A DNA stretch of 64,000 nt from Podospora pseudocomata (GCF_035222375.1 NW_026946366.1:1984001-2048000), one strand, 5' to 3'. Positions 11,660 through 23,274 are shown, counted from the stretch's first letter. Notes: generated by a model from the letters alone, not told the origin. Numbers and translations: made by a program.

Positions 11660-14114
11660 GGCTGATTAGTGAACGGTGCTTTCAAAGTAGAATATATAAG
11701 AAAAGAGAGGTGAAGAGACGGGGATCCGTCGTTGGGTTTGTTGCCGTAGGCGCCGAACACAAAGATACGAGACAGCGAATGGCTGGGGGGGTATTGTCTT
11801 GTGTTGCGTACGGTATGCGATGTGTGCGTGGAACAGCGGTGGTGTCACAGTGGTGGGAGAGCTTGTGATGCGTCACTCCCCGAACTCGAGGATGCGTAAA
11901 GGTAGGGCAGGTTGTTGTTTCGCAACGATAAGGAAGGTACGGCGTGCGTGGGGAGGTAGGCGCAGAGCTTGGTGGCAGATCGCGGCGGGGTAGGTGTTCG
12001 TTTCGTCGTCGAGAGTAGAGCGCAGAGGGCAGAAAGAGGGCAAGAGCAGTCGAGAGAAAGAAGTCAGATCGTGGACTTACTCGGCATCGTGACGGTACGG
12101 CGATCACAGCAGCGATCAACAACGAGTCTTGGGGGCAGTATTCGCGGCGGCAACAATGACAGAAGGGGGGCGTCTATGAGAGGGTCCCACAACTGGCGGC
12201 CAAATAACCTTTCCCCAAAAGAACCCAAGAGTCGCAAAGCTGGGGTCCCTTTCCTTCGGTTGGGCTGGAGCAACTTCGTAAGAGGCTCTCAACGACAAGA
12301 TGCCAGGAACAGACTTAATGGTGGAGCTTCAACCCAAAGCAGAGTCTGGCTGGGCTGACCAGTTAGGTAGATTATGGCTGTGGAATTCGGGTATGATCAA
12401 AAAGTCGTAAAGTGAAGAAGAAGATTAAGGAACGACTCGAGAGTTTGTCAACCACAACCGCAGACCATCATCTGGCCGGAAATCACAAGGAGGGGTCGTT
12501 GTTTTTTTCCTTTTCTCCAAAAAGGCGTGAGGCTCAGGAACCAGAAGACGCTTTGAAACCTTGCTCCTTTTTCCGTGTGGCTGATTGCTGCAGATTGACA
12601 GGGGCCCGAGCTCCCTTCAATCAATGGGTGCGCACTGTGTAGACACACTGTGACCCCTGAGATGCCCCCTTTCCATCTAGCTCTCATGGATTCCAACATT
12701 GAGAATCTGTACTCAGGCATGATTCAAAAATGTATGAACGAAAAATAATAGAAGATACCTTGCCTACTCAGTCAAGGACTGCGTCTCAGCATCAGACTAG
12801 GTGTTGAGACCCAATCCCATTTGCTTACTCACACCCAGCCAACATTTCAAAATGTTTTCCAGAAGCCTCGAAGCCTGCAGTGGAAGCCTTCTACTTCCAG
12901 TTTCTCAGCCTGATAAATCAGTCCAATTGGTTTTTATTTCAACACCGACCATCAAGTTACCTAACCACTCCGGAACGTAACCGTTAGGCGACTCCTCAGT
13001 GACTAAGCCCGACTATCTACTGCTGCAACCTAGGAGGCCATATTATTCAACCCCCAAGTTCATGTAATACCAGCCCTTTTGCAATCGCCTACCGTCTTTG
13101 TGGCAAATGTCCCCCGGATTCTCACCGCTTCATTGGCCTTGTCCGCAGCCGGTACTATCTCAGTCAAGACTCCCACCCACACACTCAGCCCTACCCGCAC
13201 ACCAGCCGTCTTCCGCCCTTAAGGCTGACCAACTGCCATATTAGTCCCCTCATATGTTGAGCCCCTAAAAGGCCACCATATACCGACAAGAGTAGAGCTC
13301 CACCATACCAACCCTCAAAGAAACACATTTGCCTATGACCATCTAGAACCATCTAGACCTCATCAACCCCCAAAGCAGCAAAGTTGCCCAAAAATAACAA
13401 CCTCCCGGCCTAGATCTAGACCCGGACAGTCCGACCCCAACGTCGATCAAGCGACAAGAAAAGAAAAGATTCCCGCGCGGCCAGGACCAGGTCATGAGTA
13501 TAGGTGTGTGTGGGGATATATGCGTGGTCGACCGGCCCAGCCGCTGAATCAAGGTCATCAAATGTACGGTTCTTCATTCGACCCACTCGCACAACAAGAA
13601 GGGAGTGAGAGCCGTTATTCAGCATCCAGCATGATATCGCCGGATGCCTGATCGAAACCCGCCAAATGGAGATAAGCCCAATGGTGGATGGACCTAGACT
13701 TCCACGACTTCGTAGATTCAAGACCATTAACGTTGGCTGTGTAGAGGTACTTGTAAGTTGACCACCCAAGCCCTGGAAGCCATGGTATAGGACACTGGTA
13801 GCTACCCACACACCTACCGGTGACGAGATCCATTATCCAGCATCTATACTAGACAGTCCAGCCTGACATCATAAGGCCCGATGCCTAATGAGCGTCCATC
13901 TCATCTTCCCTAGAATCGTAACAATGTCGGTGAGTCTAGACTTCTGCAAGTCATTAGTTTCAACATCACAAATGTTGATAGGCATATATTCAGCATAGCA
14001 AAGACGATCTCTTACTCAGCAACCTCCTTGATATTGCCACATGCTGACCTCAAGTCCCAGTTTACCTCCCGAAATCCACCGAACCGACAATTTCGATGAC
14101 GATGACGACGAAGA

Positions 14115-14194
14115 CAGTAAAACGAGCCCAGAGTTCCGCAGCTCGGTTACCACAAAGCCAGTAGAACGAGTCCAGACTTCTGCAACTCCGTGAC
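14115..14194. repeat. Diverged tandem repeat, two units of about 36 bp
   Basis: Units at 14115-14150 and 14159-14194 align without gaps and match at 29 of 36 positions (for example CAGTAAAACGAGCCCAGAG against CAGTAGAACGAGTCCAGAC). A shorter related piece, GTCTAGACTTCTGCAAGTC, lies near 13934. No function is apparent. Confidence 0.5.
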
Positions 14195-17100
14195 TGAGGG
14201 CAACGCTAGACCCTCAACACTTTCCTGACCCTTCAAGTCTATGAAACCATTGTTGACTTCGTGATAGGTCGACACATAAGTGAAAAAAAAAAGGGGCAAT
14301 GAAACAGCCTGGCTGCCTAACCCGCGCTCGGCGAGCCAGAATAGGAAGGCAACATAACACAACACAAGATAAACCAAACAAACATACATCTCAACCATGA
14401 AAGCCTAGCCCACCTCGCCTCTCCTGTCTTCCCCAGACCTCTCACACCCATCTCCACACCCCAAGAAATGTACATATTATAGCCCAGCAAAAGCGGGAAA
14501 ACAAGGCGTAGGTATCCGCCCTCACCAGCAACATCGCCAGCCTTGGCAGAAGTAGCTAGCAAGCTGAACTCCCCCCGTGAGCCATCCAACCTCGTAGTCA
14601 GCACCCGGTTATGTCATCATCAACTCAGGCAGAAACTCGAACACCCAAGCATCACACCCAATACATCCCATCCCAACCTGCCGGCATCAATACCGCCACA
14701 ACAATCAGTCAGTCACTCCTGATCGACCGGTCCTCACCAAAAGCCACGAAACTATCCCCTCCGTCTGCTCCATCCGATGACGAAAAAAAACGTGGCAGTG
14801 AAACCATCACTTTTCGGACCCGTCAAAACACCCAGGCGGATAAGCCTCTGTCAACAAGAAAGCAAATACCGGGCTCGTAAAGGTGCGGTGTGGTGAGTAA
14901 TACAAACTGTAACAACAGCCACGCCAGAGAGTGCAACTCAGGGCTGTCCCGCACCGTAATATCTAGAATGAAAGGACCGATAGACATTACAGTGCAATAT
15001 CCCCAAGGCCAACCAGCTGATCAAGTGTGCAGCTCCCCAGCCTTCCTGGGGGAAAGCCCTCTTGTTCATCTGTGCTGTTCTCACCGCGCCTTGCACCAAT
15101 ACTAGTAAACTGCGCCCTTGATGAATAGGTAAAATGATAGTTGAAAATGTGAAATTTGGATGCTGCACTCTTACGCCAAGAAACTTGTCTCTCGATTGAC
15201 AGGTACACCTGCGAGATTGATCCCGCCATAACAGCCTCCGATATACACCGCTACGTCCCCTCTCGCAGCGTCGAAAAGGCGGAGAGCCGAGAACACGGGA
15301 CGTTGGGGTCCGCGGGGCTCGGCGAGGAGGCCGCATCCTCTTGCATGCTCTCCGGCTTCTACAGCCTTGGCTTTCAGGCCTCCCTTTTCGCATCTCATCC
15401 TCTCGCAAAGGAAAAACAGATGACTCTTCTTTCGGGAACATGTTCAGCTCAACATGGGTAGAAACAACAACGCTCCTGCGTTACGATGGCTGGTAAGTAG
15501 TGTCATTCCTACCCAAGCACGTGGATGGCAAGTGGAAATACTAGGGAAGCAGCTTTCTGTGTAGTTGTTGGTTGCTCTGTACCACACAGCCTGCCGCTCC
15601 CGAAAAGAACATGAGATGGCATGTCGTCCAACCGTCCAATTGTGTGCCCTTGTTCGCTTGTAAAGAGCCGTCGGAGCACCAGTCTTGGCCCCCACAACTC
15701 ACTTGATCGTAGGGCTGCAGTTGGATGTCGACTTGTTTCAGAACCACCGGACACCGCAGCTGCAAAAGGGAATTTATTCGCAACCTAGAACAAGCTGCAC
15801 TGCAGGTTCGGTCCGAGATGGGAGATGAGTAACACGGTGATATTTTGGTTCGATGCCCGAATCGCCGTCTAGATATCAAGGTAAGCGAGATAGATTTGGA
15901 AGAAGTGCTGATGGTCAATGTTATTCTGAGGCATCTTTATGTGGAAGCCTGGAAAGGCCTAACGCAATGAGGGTAATTGACTTCCGGAACTCAAGGCCGG
16001 TGACCAATCTCGGCGCCAAGCTTCAAACGTTCCCGGGATGACGGGCGGGTAGCTGGGCATTTGGTTCTCTGGGACCGTGCCTCAAGAGAGCCGAGACAAA
16101 ATGTCCCGGTAACCATGTGGAGGGGGCCATCCATGATCATGGTGCGGGACGAGGGGGCCCTCTGCTTGGGGTCCCTCTCGTCTGGATCGCACGTGGCACC
16201 AGGTACCACCATACCGTACCGACCACCACCATCAGTGAAGCAAACCCGCAATAGGCAAACTTATTCACTGTCGCTTAACCCAGGCGGCAAGGTGATAGAA
16301 GAGCCGCGGTCTGTACGACATGACGAATATGGTGTGGTGCCAACATCAGTACTCCCCCTAAGTCTGCAGATGGAAATAGTCTGAAACAGATATGCATCTC
16401 GGACATGATCGCAAAGTCGCAGCCGTGATCAATATTCCCAGAGCGATACCGAGACATCGGAGTAGGTTGAAAAGTGACAGGTTGAGCAGTGAGATGTCCT
16501 CAACAATCATGACAAAATATTCTTGGCTATTCGGCAATGTATTCCCCGGGAAACCCTCCCTGATTGTGCCACTCGGTTGTGGTAGCGGGACCTCCACGTG
16601 CTGACAGTCAGCAGCTTGGTAACCGCTCGTATAATTCAGCATCTTGATTGCTTCATGACATGAAGTTGTCGCGGTCTGGCGGACTTTGCTGTTTCCGATC
16701 AGGAAACTGACGGCCCAAAAATCTCACCGGAACCAATAGGTCTGGCTGCGGCTGGTATGGTCATTATTCCGTCCGATAAAGTCTCTCTGCACATGCGTGG
16801 CTGCTAGGTCGGTGTGACTGGCATGCCACACTCGTCTATCCACAGACGAGCTCTAAACACCATTCTTGAGGTTGAACGATGACATGCTGAGTAACTCACG
16901 TGTCGTCTGTACATACGTTCGCGGGGCAGATGCGGGACCTTACGTAGACGTTCGGTTGCTTGGCGGAGCGTATGGCGGATAACAGACGGAAATAAGATAT
17001 CGGACGACATAGCCCCTTCATGACCCGCCATCTTCAGTCCCAATCCAAGAACCATGACTTGGGAATAGCCGTCGCACCACGTAAGTCTGACGTGCGGCTC

Positions 17101-18153
17101 GCGACGATGTGGGATATCTGATGAAAGAGCCATGTGCATTCCAAATTCTGTGCAAGTGTAGCCAGGTGCGGTTGTGGCAGATGCGTCTCTTGTGACATGT
17201 GGTTGGAAGCCCAACACGTGCTGTTGGTACAGCTGCAGATGCTCTGCCGAAGGCTTGCGGATCGTCCGGCACTGGACGATGCGTTCCACTGGGTCGGAGA
17301 CAGACGACAGACAACCGGTACCACCAGAGCACAAGTCCACCGCACTTCGCGTACTACTGAGCCGCATCTGCAGGATTCTAGAGCACACCAGATATCGGCA
17401 CGCTGGCTAAAACCGGCAACGACATGCTGGCATTACCCGCGAGGAAGTCGCCGTGTATCGCCGTATGTCGCCGTATAAACCAGTTTGAAGACGAGCGGGG
17501 CATAGAGAATCCGGCGTGCCTGGCAATGTCTCTGTCTGCGTAGTCAGCATGCGACCGAACGACGTTAACGTAAACGGAAAAAGATTGTGAAGCCTCAGGC
17601 AAGGTACCTTTTTTGTCGCAGAGGGCTGCATGCAAGTGGCTCGCGCCCGGTGTAACCCAGCAAAGCCCACTGGTGCTTACACAGGCCACCAAGGCATCCA
17701 TCCAATTCCATCTTTGGATGCCACTCAGCCCTATGCAAGTGTAGGAAAGTGGCCCAGTGTGCGTATTGACAGGTTTCGAAAAATTCCATTCGCCCCCAAA
17801 AACGGTTTCGATGTTCGTTCTAATTCCCTGTTTGGTACTTGACTCTCGGCCCTATGCAAAGAGTAGCATCACCAGATGTCCGGATCTCACGGCTTGGAGG
17901 CGCAGATGCATCTCATCGTTGGGCCCAGTCCCGAAACCTGTCGTAACTGCCATGCATTTCGTCCAGCTTGCCTTGGTGCCGTCCAGTACCTTTGGCCCAT
18001 GCCGTGCGAGTCACATCCCCAGGGGGCGTGATATGTACCTTGACAAGGCGTTCCACCAATATCACCCAGTCGTATCACGATGCCTAAGGCGTGTGGGGAA
18101 CGTAAGGAAAGTAAGGTTTCTTTTCGCCTTATGTCATCTCGCGGATTTGGGGC

Positions 18154-18163
18154 CCCCGCGGGG
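18154..18163. promoter_or_regulatory. CCCCGCGGGG palindrome, paired CreA/CRE-1-like sites
   Basis: The perfect palindrome contains the carbon-catabolite repressor consensus SYGGRG (GCGGGG) on both strands. It lies about 90 bp upstream of the TATA box of the small repeat-protein gene. Binding is inferred from the motif only. Confidence 0.35.
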
Positions 18164-18253
18164 CACTGTCGCCTGCAACTACATGGCAGTTCAGGAAAGA
18201 GGGCGAGATGAAGTTGCACATCTATCAAGTGGCATTGACATGTCGTTCAAAGT

Positions 18254-18264
18254 TATATATATAA
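18254..18264 (+). promoter_or_regulatory. TATA box of the GRSGYNK repeat gene
   Basis: TATATATATAA lies 198 bp upstream of the ATG. It is followed by a CA-rich, ATG-free leader (about 18298-18461) of the kind seen in strongly expressed fungal genes. The absence of any ATG between TATA box and start supports the chosen start codon. Confidence 0.65.
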
Positions 18265-18461
18265 GGAACTTCGTGTTCCCAGGTTCCGGTCCTGTTTTTA
18301 TCATCAACATCAGCAACACATCCCATCAACCGCGTCAACCAGCTCAACTTTTTACTCACAGCATCACCACCAGCAAGCTCTTCCAACACAACCTATCAAC
18401 ACCCAAACCATCATCCCTAGCCTCAGCTTTTAAACTTCAACCCATAACCCAAACCTTCGCA

Positions 18462-18801
18462 ATGGCTGCCTTTGCTTCTTTCACCACTGAGCCTTGTGTC
18501 AACTATGGCCGCTCCGGCTACAACAAGTAAGTCGCCCTCTCGTCTCAACATCTTGGGGTCTCCATAGACTGACACCATGCTTCAGGGGCAACTCCGAGGA
18601 TGATGAGGAGAACAAGTTTAGCAACTTTGGCCGCTCGGGATACAACAAGGGGAATGACGAAGACGAGGAGGACAAGTTCCGCAACCATGGCCGCTCCGGC
18701 TACAACAAGTAAGCCTTCCGGCCATCGAGATCAACTTGAAGTCTTCCAACCAGAACTAACCGTTTCACAGGGAGAACGACAAGGAAGAGGATGACAAATA
18801 A
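18462..18801 (+). CDS. Small hydrophilic protein of three GRSGYNK repeats (72 aa)
   Basis: Exons 18462-18526, 18586-18708 and 18771-18801 splice to 72 residues. After an 11-residue start (MAAFASFTTEP), the whole protein is three units of 20-21 residues. Each unit has N-[Y/F/H]-GRSGYNK followed by an acidic run (such as GNDEDEEDK), and the third unit ends exactly at the C-terminus. There is no signal peptide, membrane segment or KEX2 dibasic pattern. The acidic, glycine- and asparagine-rich composition resembles small stress or hydrophilin-like proteins, but I recognise no family. Both introns split the Lys codon (AA|G) closing GRSGYNK in repeats 1 and 3. Because the donors read AAGTAAG, retention of either intron would stop translation directly after a complete motif (22 or 63 residues). 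A strong TATA box and CA-rich leader suggest high, regulated expression. Confidence 0.8.
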
Positions 18802-19205
18802 GTGCCTCCGGAAAATCCACAACACCAGACCGGCATTCTCTCCCCTCTTAATAACCAGCTCAACTCTGAAGCCATCGCCAGCTCACCGGGGCAAGACTCG
18901 CCGACTGTCTTCTGTTTCCTCCTTTGTTTTTCCATTTTTTTTTAGAAGATTTCATCCGTCATCACTGACGATACTCCTCATGTACCATCATTGCATATAG
19001 ACGGGCGGCATAAATATCCGGGGTGGCGACCTGATCGCATCCCAAAACCTCAAGAGATGGACCTCACGGTCAATGGCGGCAGGCGGTGGATTTCCTTTGT
19101 CGTACACGAAATGGCCGGGACGAATCATGAGCTTCTGGCCCCTCGATGGGGACCTTGTACAACACGGATATTATTATTAGTTAGACTAGAACTGCATTTG
19201 CATAT
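18802..19205. other. Convergent 3' region between repeat gene and MSS1
   Basis: This holds the 3' UTRs of both flanking genes, with a T-run near 18930-18942. I see no other feature. Confidence 0.5.
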
Positions 19206-21045
19206 TCATTTTCCAACACAGAATCTGTACCACATTGTCAGTCAATAGTCTCTTCATCACATTGCACAAAAAGAAGCATTACTTTTCGAAGATCACTCCT
19301 AACACTTCTTCGACGTCCCCGGAGTCGCCGCGTCCCGTGATACAGGCAAGCCGGTTGGCGGCAAGTCGCAAGTGCTCCGCCGCGAGTACAACGTCGGGTT
19401 CTCTTCCGGCCCCGCACGCTTGTGCCTCCGTCATGAAGCCTTCTAGATGCATCTGGCATTCAAAGAGAAGTTGATTTTGTCGTTCAGTGACACCAAGCAA
19501 ATGATGCATATCGCCAGGCAATGAGGTGAGCTCTGAGAATGATTGGACCAGTCTCTCAGTGAGGGTATGAACACCCCCTGGATCCGTTAGCCCTGCAGCC
19601 GCCGTCGCCGCAGCCTTGCAGGAAATGGTGAGCGGCTCGGCACCTTGGAGACCCTGAACGCTCCCAAGAGCCGAATTTTTAAAACCTTGGATCAGCGGTT
19701 CCAGTGTTTCTCGTTCCACAACATCACTCTTGTTCACCGCAACCAAGCATTGCTGAGCTGCAGCTGCTAATTTCAGCGTCTCCACGTCATAGCTTATCTG
19801 GTGACCGCCTCCTTTTACTGCTTCCACGGAGGCCAAGACGATGACAATGTCCGAATCCATTGCCTTCTGACGTGCTCTGCGGATGCCCTCCTGCTCAATA
19901 GCGCCGATGACTGGGCTCGAGTCCCCGTCAAGATTAGCAATCGACCTGGTCGACTCGGTTCGTATGCCAGCTGTGTCAGCAAACGAACAGAGATATCCCC
20001 GAATATCAAGATTCGCCTCGATAACGTCGCGGGTAGTTCCCGCTTCTGAGGAAACAATGGAAGCTTCCCGTCCAACAATCTGGTTCATCAAAGAGCTCTT
20101 CCCGGCATTGGGCGGTCCCAACAGAGCTATCCGGATACCGTTCCGTAGAAGCTCACTCTTTTGGCTGCCAAGCTTGTGCATGTTGATTGAATGCAAGATG
20201 CCCTTCACTAGCCGTCTGACATTGGTAAGCAGCTCGGTCGGGGATTCGTCAAAGTGCTGATCTTCTGAGAAGTCAATGAGTGCCTCGATCTCACCCCGAG
20301 CCAGTAAAAGTTCCTCTCGCCAGCGTTCGTATGTTTTGCCCAAAACACCCGAGTTGCCCTGCACGGCCACGCGTCGTTGCTGTTCTGTCACGGCGTCAAG
20401 AGTGTCGCCCAGTGACTCCACCTGTGCAAGATCGAGCCTCCCATTCAGGAATGCACGTCTCGTGAATTCGCCTGGTTCAGCATATCGAACTTTGCCCGTG
20501 GTCGAGCACTTTGGAATCGCCGCAAGCACAGCCTTGATCGTAGCAGAGCCTCCATGGACGTGCAATTCAAGCACATCTTCGCCAGTCACGGTCTTGGGCC
20601 CAGGGAAGTAGAGAATGAGGGAATCCGAGTCCAGGATATTGCCATTGGGCAGATTGGCAGAAGCTGGGTCAAGCAACGTCCTCACACCAGCATATCTGGG
20701 TTTCGGTGGAGGTTTCGTTGGGCATAGTGCTTTGTAAACCTAATCACATGTTAATGGAGAACTTATCACTATACTCTACGATGGATAATATGTTACGCTT
20801 AAAGAACCCGGGCCAGAAATGCGGATAACGGCTATGCCCGCCTTTCCCGCACCCGATGACAAGGCATATATGGTGTCGTCGTTCTCATTGAAGAGCATGT
20901 CGTCAGTTCTTGGCGTAGCATAACCAAACTGCCGCATGCTGGGTTTATGACATGACAGCCATGGTTGAGGTTGTTGTAGAGCGGGCGTAACAGGCAATGC
21001 CCACGGCCGTGCTGTGAGTGCTCTCTTCAACACATAGCGAAACAT
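19206..21045 (-). CDS. MSS1: Mitochondrial tRNA-modification GTPase (MnmE/TrmE family)
   Basis: This GTPase, with its MTO1/GidA partner, installs the 5-carboxymethylaminomethyl-type group on U34 of mitochondrial tRNAs. Exons are 20797-21045, 19283-20739 and 19206-19224; they splice to 574 residues. The N-terminus is basic and hydroxylated, as expected of a mitochondrial presequence. The TrmE N-domain begins DTIYALSSGAGKAGIAVIRISGPGS. The G domain shows P-loop GPPNAGKSS, the GTTRD switch, DTAG and NKSD. Reading straight through exon 2 the protein would end at GVIFEK, but family members end in F-C-[IV]-G-K with a functionally important Cys. A 58-nt intron (donor GTAATG, branch CTGAC, acceptor ACAG) followed by a 19-nt exon restores FCVGK and a stop, so I include it. 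Divergent from MAK16. Confidence 0.93.
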
Positions 21046-21417
21046 TGACAAGAATCAAAAGGGAGAAAAGCGGAAATACAGCAGGGAAAAAACAGGTCTG
21101 GCGTTGTTTGTTATTGCTTCTTTCCTTCGTATTCAATTGAAGTTTCATGTTGGAGCTTCCAACGCTTGATCTCTGATTGGCTGGTACGGGGTAGCTCCGA
21201 TAAGATAATAGGTGGCACGGACCCGTTCGCTATCGACCAAAACTTCTGTCTCCAAAAAATTTATCAGCAGCGCATCTGGACGAGCCCCTCCAGAATCAAC
21301 GATTTGCCTACGAATTCTCGACCTTCGCCTCCCTCCCACACCCGCAACAAATCTGCGCGTAGTTTTTCACCACCACCATAACGCAGACAAGACAGACCGA
21401 ACTCGAGAACCGCGATC
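21046..21417. promoter_or_regulatory. Divergent promoter region MSS1 / MAK16
   Basis: The 372 bp between the two start codons must carry both promoters. I see no clear TATA box or other motif. Confidence 0.5.
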
Positions 21418-22578
21418 ATGTCTGACGAAATCGTCTGGCAGATTATAAATCGTAAGCATTGGTTCTCATGGAGGCGAATTGGTTATATGGTCTCAATCGC
21501 TAACTATCCGAGTAGAACAGTTTTGCGCCTTCAAGCTCAAGTACGCATTAGATTATTTGCTATTTCGAGCTACACAAACTGACTTTACTTAGGACGACAA
21601 AGGGCCAGAACTTTTGCAGAAATGAACACTCGGTCAGCGGTCTTTGCAACAGGCAAAGTTGCCCTCTTGCCAACAGCAGATATGCAACCATCAGATCATC
21701 GCCCAAGGGCACGATATATCTGTACATAAAGACAGTACGTGGCCATCGCTGTGACGAAAGATGACAGTGGCAATGGGCGAATAGCTAACTGTGTATGCTC
21801 TCAACAGATCGAGAGAGCGCATATGCCAGCGAAATGGTGGGAGAAGATCAAGCTTTCCCAGAACTATGCGACGGCCCTCCAGCAGATCGAAGACAAGCTC
21901 CAATACTTTCCCAAGTTTCTTCAGCACAAGTGCAAGCAACGTCTTACGAGACTTGTACAAGTAGCGACCCGCATGCGCAAGCTCGCCGCCGAGGAAGCCA
22001 GACTTGGCGAACAGCTCGTACCAAAGATGGCGCCAAAGATCAAGGCACGTGAAGCCGCCAGAGAACGCAAGGCCCTTGCGGCGGCCAAGCTGGAGAGGAC
22101 GATCGAGAGAGAGCTTCTTGAAAGACTGCGACAAGGCGCGTACGGAGACCAGCCCCTCAACTGCAATGCGACTATCTGGAAGAAGGTGCTCAATGCTCTT
22201 GAGAACGAGGGCGAGGGCACCCGCGATAAGGACATGGACAAGGGTATTGAGGATGATGATGAGTCCGAGAAGGAGATGGAGGAGGAGCTGGAAGAGGAGG
22301 ACGAGGAAGAGGACGGAAACGTCGAGTATGTTTCTGACTTTGATGAAAGCGACGAAGAACTCGCGGATATCGAGGACTGGTTGGGCAGCGAGGAAGAGGA
22401 TGATGCCGAAGACGATGACGATGATGAGGATGACAGTGAGGAGGACGACGAGGAGGAGGTCAAGAAGAAGACCGGTGATAAGCGGAAGAGAGGTCGGGCC
22501 GTCAAGCCATCGGCACGCAAGAGGAAGGAGATCGAGGTGGAGAGAGAGACAGAGCGGTCCAAGCTCCTTGCTTTCTAG
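21418..22578 (+). CDS. MAK16: Ribosome biogenesis protein MAK16
   Basis: This nucleolar factor is needed for early 60S pre-ribosome assembly, acting with RPF1 in the family. Exons 21418-21451, 21516-21540 (25 nt), 21593-21734 and 21808-22578 splice to 323 residues. The N-terminus [18 protein letters not shown], the Cys-bearing segments [26 protein letters not shown] (split here as [13 protein letters not shown] and [13 protein letters not shown]) and the basic [15 protein letters not shown] stretch are family hallmarks. The C-terminal third is a long acidic tract (about residues 210-290) followed by a basic tail, also typical. Length matches the family. Confidence 0.96.
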
Positions 22579-23274
22579 ATATGGGAATGGACGGCAGGAT
22601 GGAAAAGAGCTTTACTCGGCGTTTATGGGTTGTTCATCATGGCTGGCAAGATGGGTTGCCAGGCGTCTTTATGTAATACCGACTTGGACTGGGTATATAG
22701 AGCCCGTGCATTATCAGCAAGCGTTTCACCATGTGGTGTTGATTGTATATCTACAGTACTGTATTGTTCATTGTGAGCTTCCCAGTCGCAGCCTTGTAAG
22801 TGCATTGACACGTCAAGCCAGCTGTTCGGCTATAAGTGGGGCAGACGAGGCTTGTTGGAATGCCCCGTGAGTGGTTTGAAACACTGCGACACTGCACAAG
22901 CGCTGAAACCAAGTCGGTCGTGGGATTGCCACTCACTCTCCCAGCTTTCTTCCTACAACTCTTCCAACTTTGAACAACCTGACAACCGGCCCACGACCGC
23001 AGAATTCCGCCATCTGAGTAGCACAGCAGGTTGAATGTCAACTACCCCCACGGTATTCTAGACAGCTTAATTCAGTGACCTTTTTCTCTTCTCGGCTTGC
23101 AACCAAGCAATAATTCGCGACCGCTCATTCGCTCGCGCAACGATTCACACGACAACAACTCGTTTTCCGACCGACCACCAAGAAAGCTTAATTCAGTGAT
23201 CGAAAATCGTCCAACATTCCCCCCCCCTCCAGGGCCACAGTGTAGGAAATAGCGAAAGAAGGAATAGAGCCACC
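22579..23274. other. Intergenic MAK16 to MSO1
   Basis: This holds the MAK16 3' flank and the MSO1 promoter/5' UTR, including a C-run just before 23230. No other feature is visible. Confidence 0.5.

Larger units (their letters stand above)
11660..18250. other. About 6.6 kb without a supported gene
   Basis: The first few hundred bases are the MKT1 5' region and the last few hundred the promoter of the small repeat-protein gene. Open frames in between, the longest about 190 codons at 16804-17388 on the minus strand, show no recognisable domain, no conserved splice pattern and overlap on both strands. I found no tRNA-like cloverleaf. A pair of diverged short tandem repeats lies at 14115-14194. 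Base composition is ordinary, not the strong AT richness expected of heavily RIP-mutated DNA. It may hold long regulatory DNA or non-coding transcripts, but nothing visible proves this. Confidence 0.5.

Noticed and set aside
14611-14880. Plus-strand open frame of 89 codons, Ser/Thr-rich
   Set aside because: No recognisable motif, no promoter or splice signals and low complexity; not enough to call a gene.
15780-15870. GGTTCGATGCCCGAATC, which resembles a tRNA T-arm
   Set aside because: No matching acceptor stem, D-arm or anticodon arm can be folded around it.
16804-17388. Minus-strand open frame of 194 codons
   Set aside because: Several other frames on both strands are open over the same DNA. 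The composition is not protein-like and no domain or splice pattern supports it.
17757-18530. Open frame of 257 codons running in frame into the start of the GRSGYNK gene
   Set aside because: It crosses the TATA box and the CA-rich leader, shows no recognisable protein upstream of MAAFASF, and no ATG lies between the TATA box and 18462. I take the openness as chance.
21921-22562. Minus-strand Ser-rich open frame of 213 codons
   Set aside because: It is the antisense of the acidic tract of MAK16 (GAG/GAT repeats read as Ser), a shadow of the real gene.
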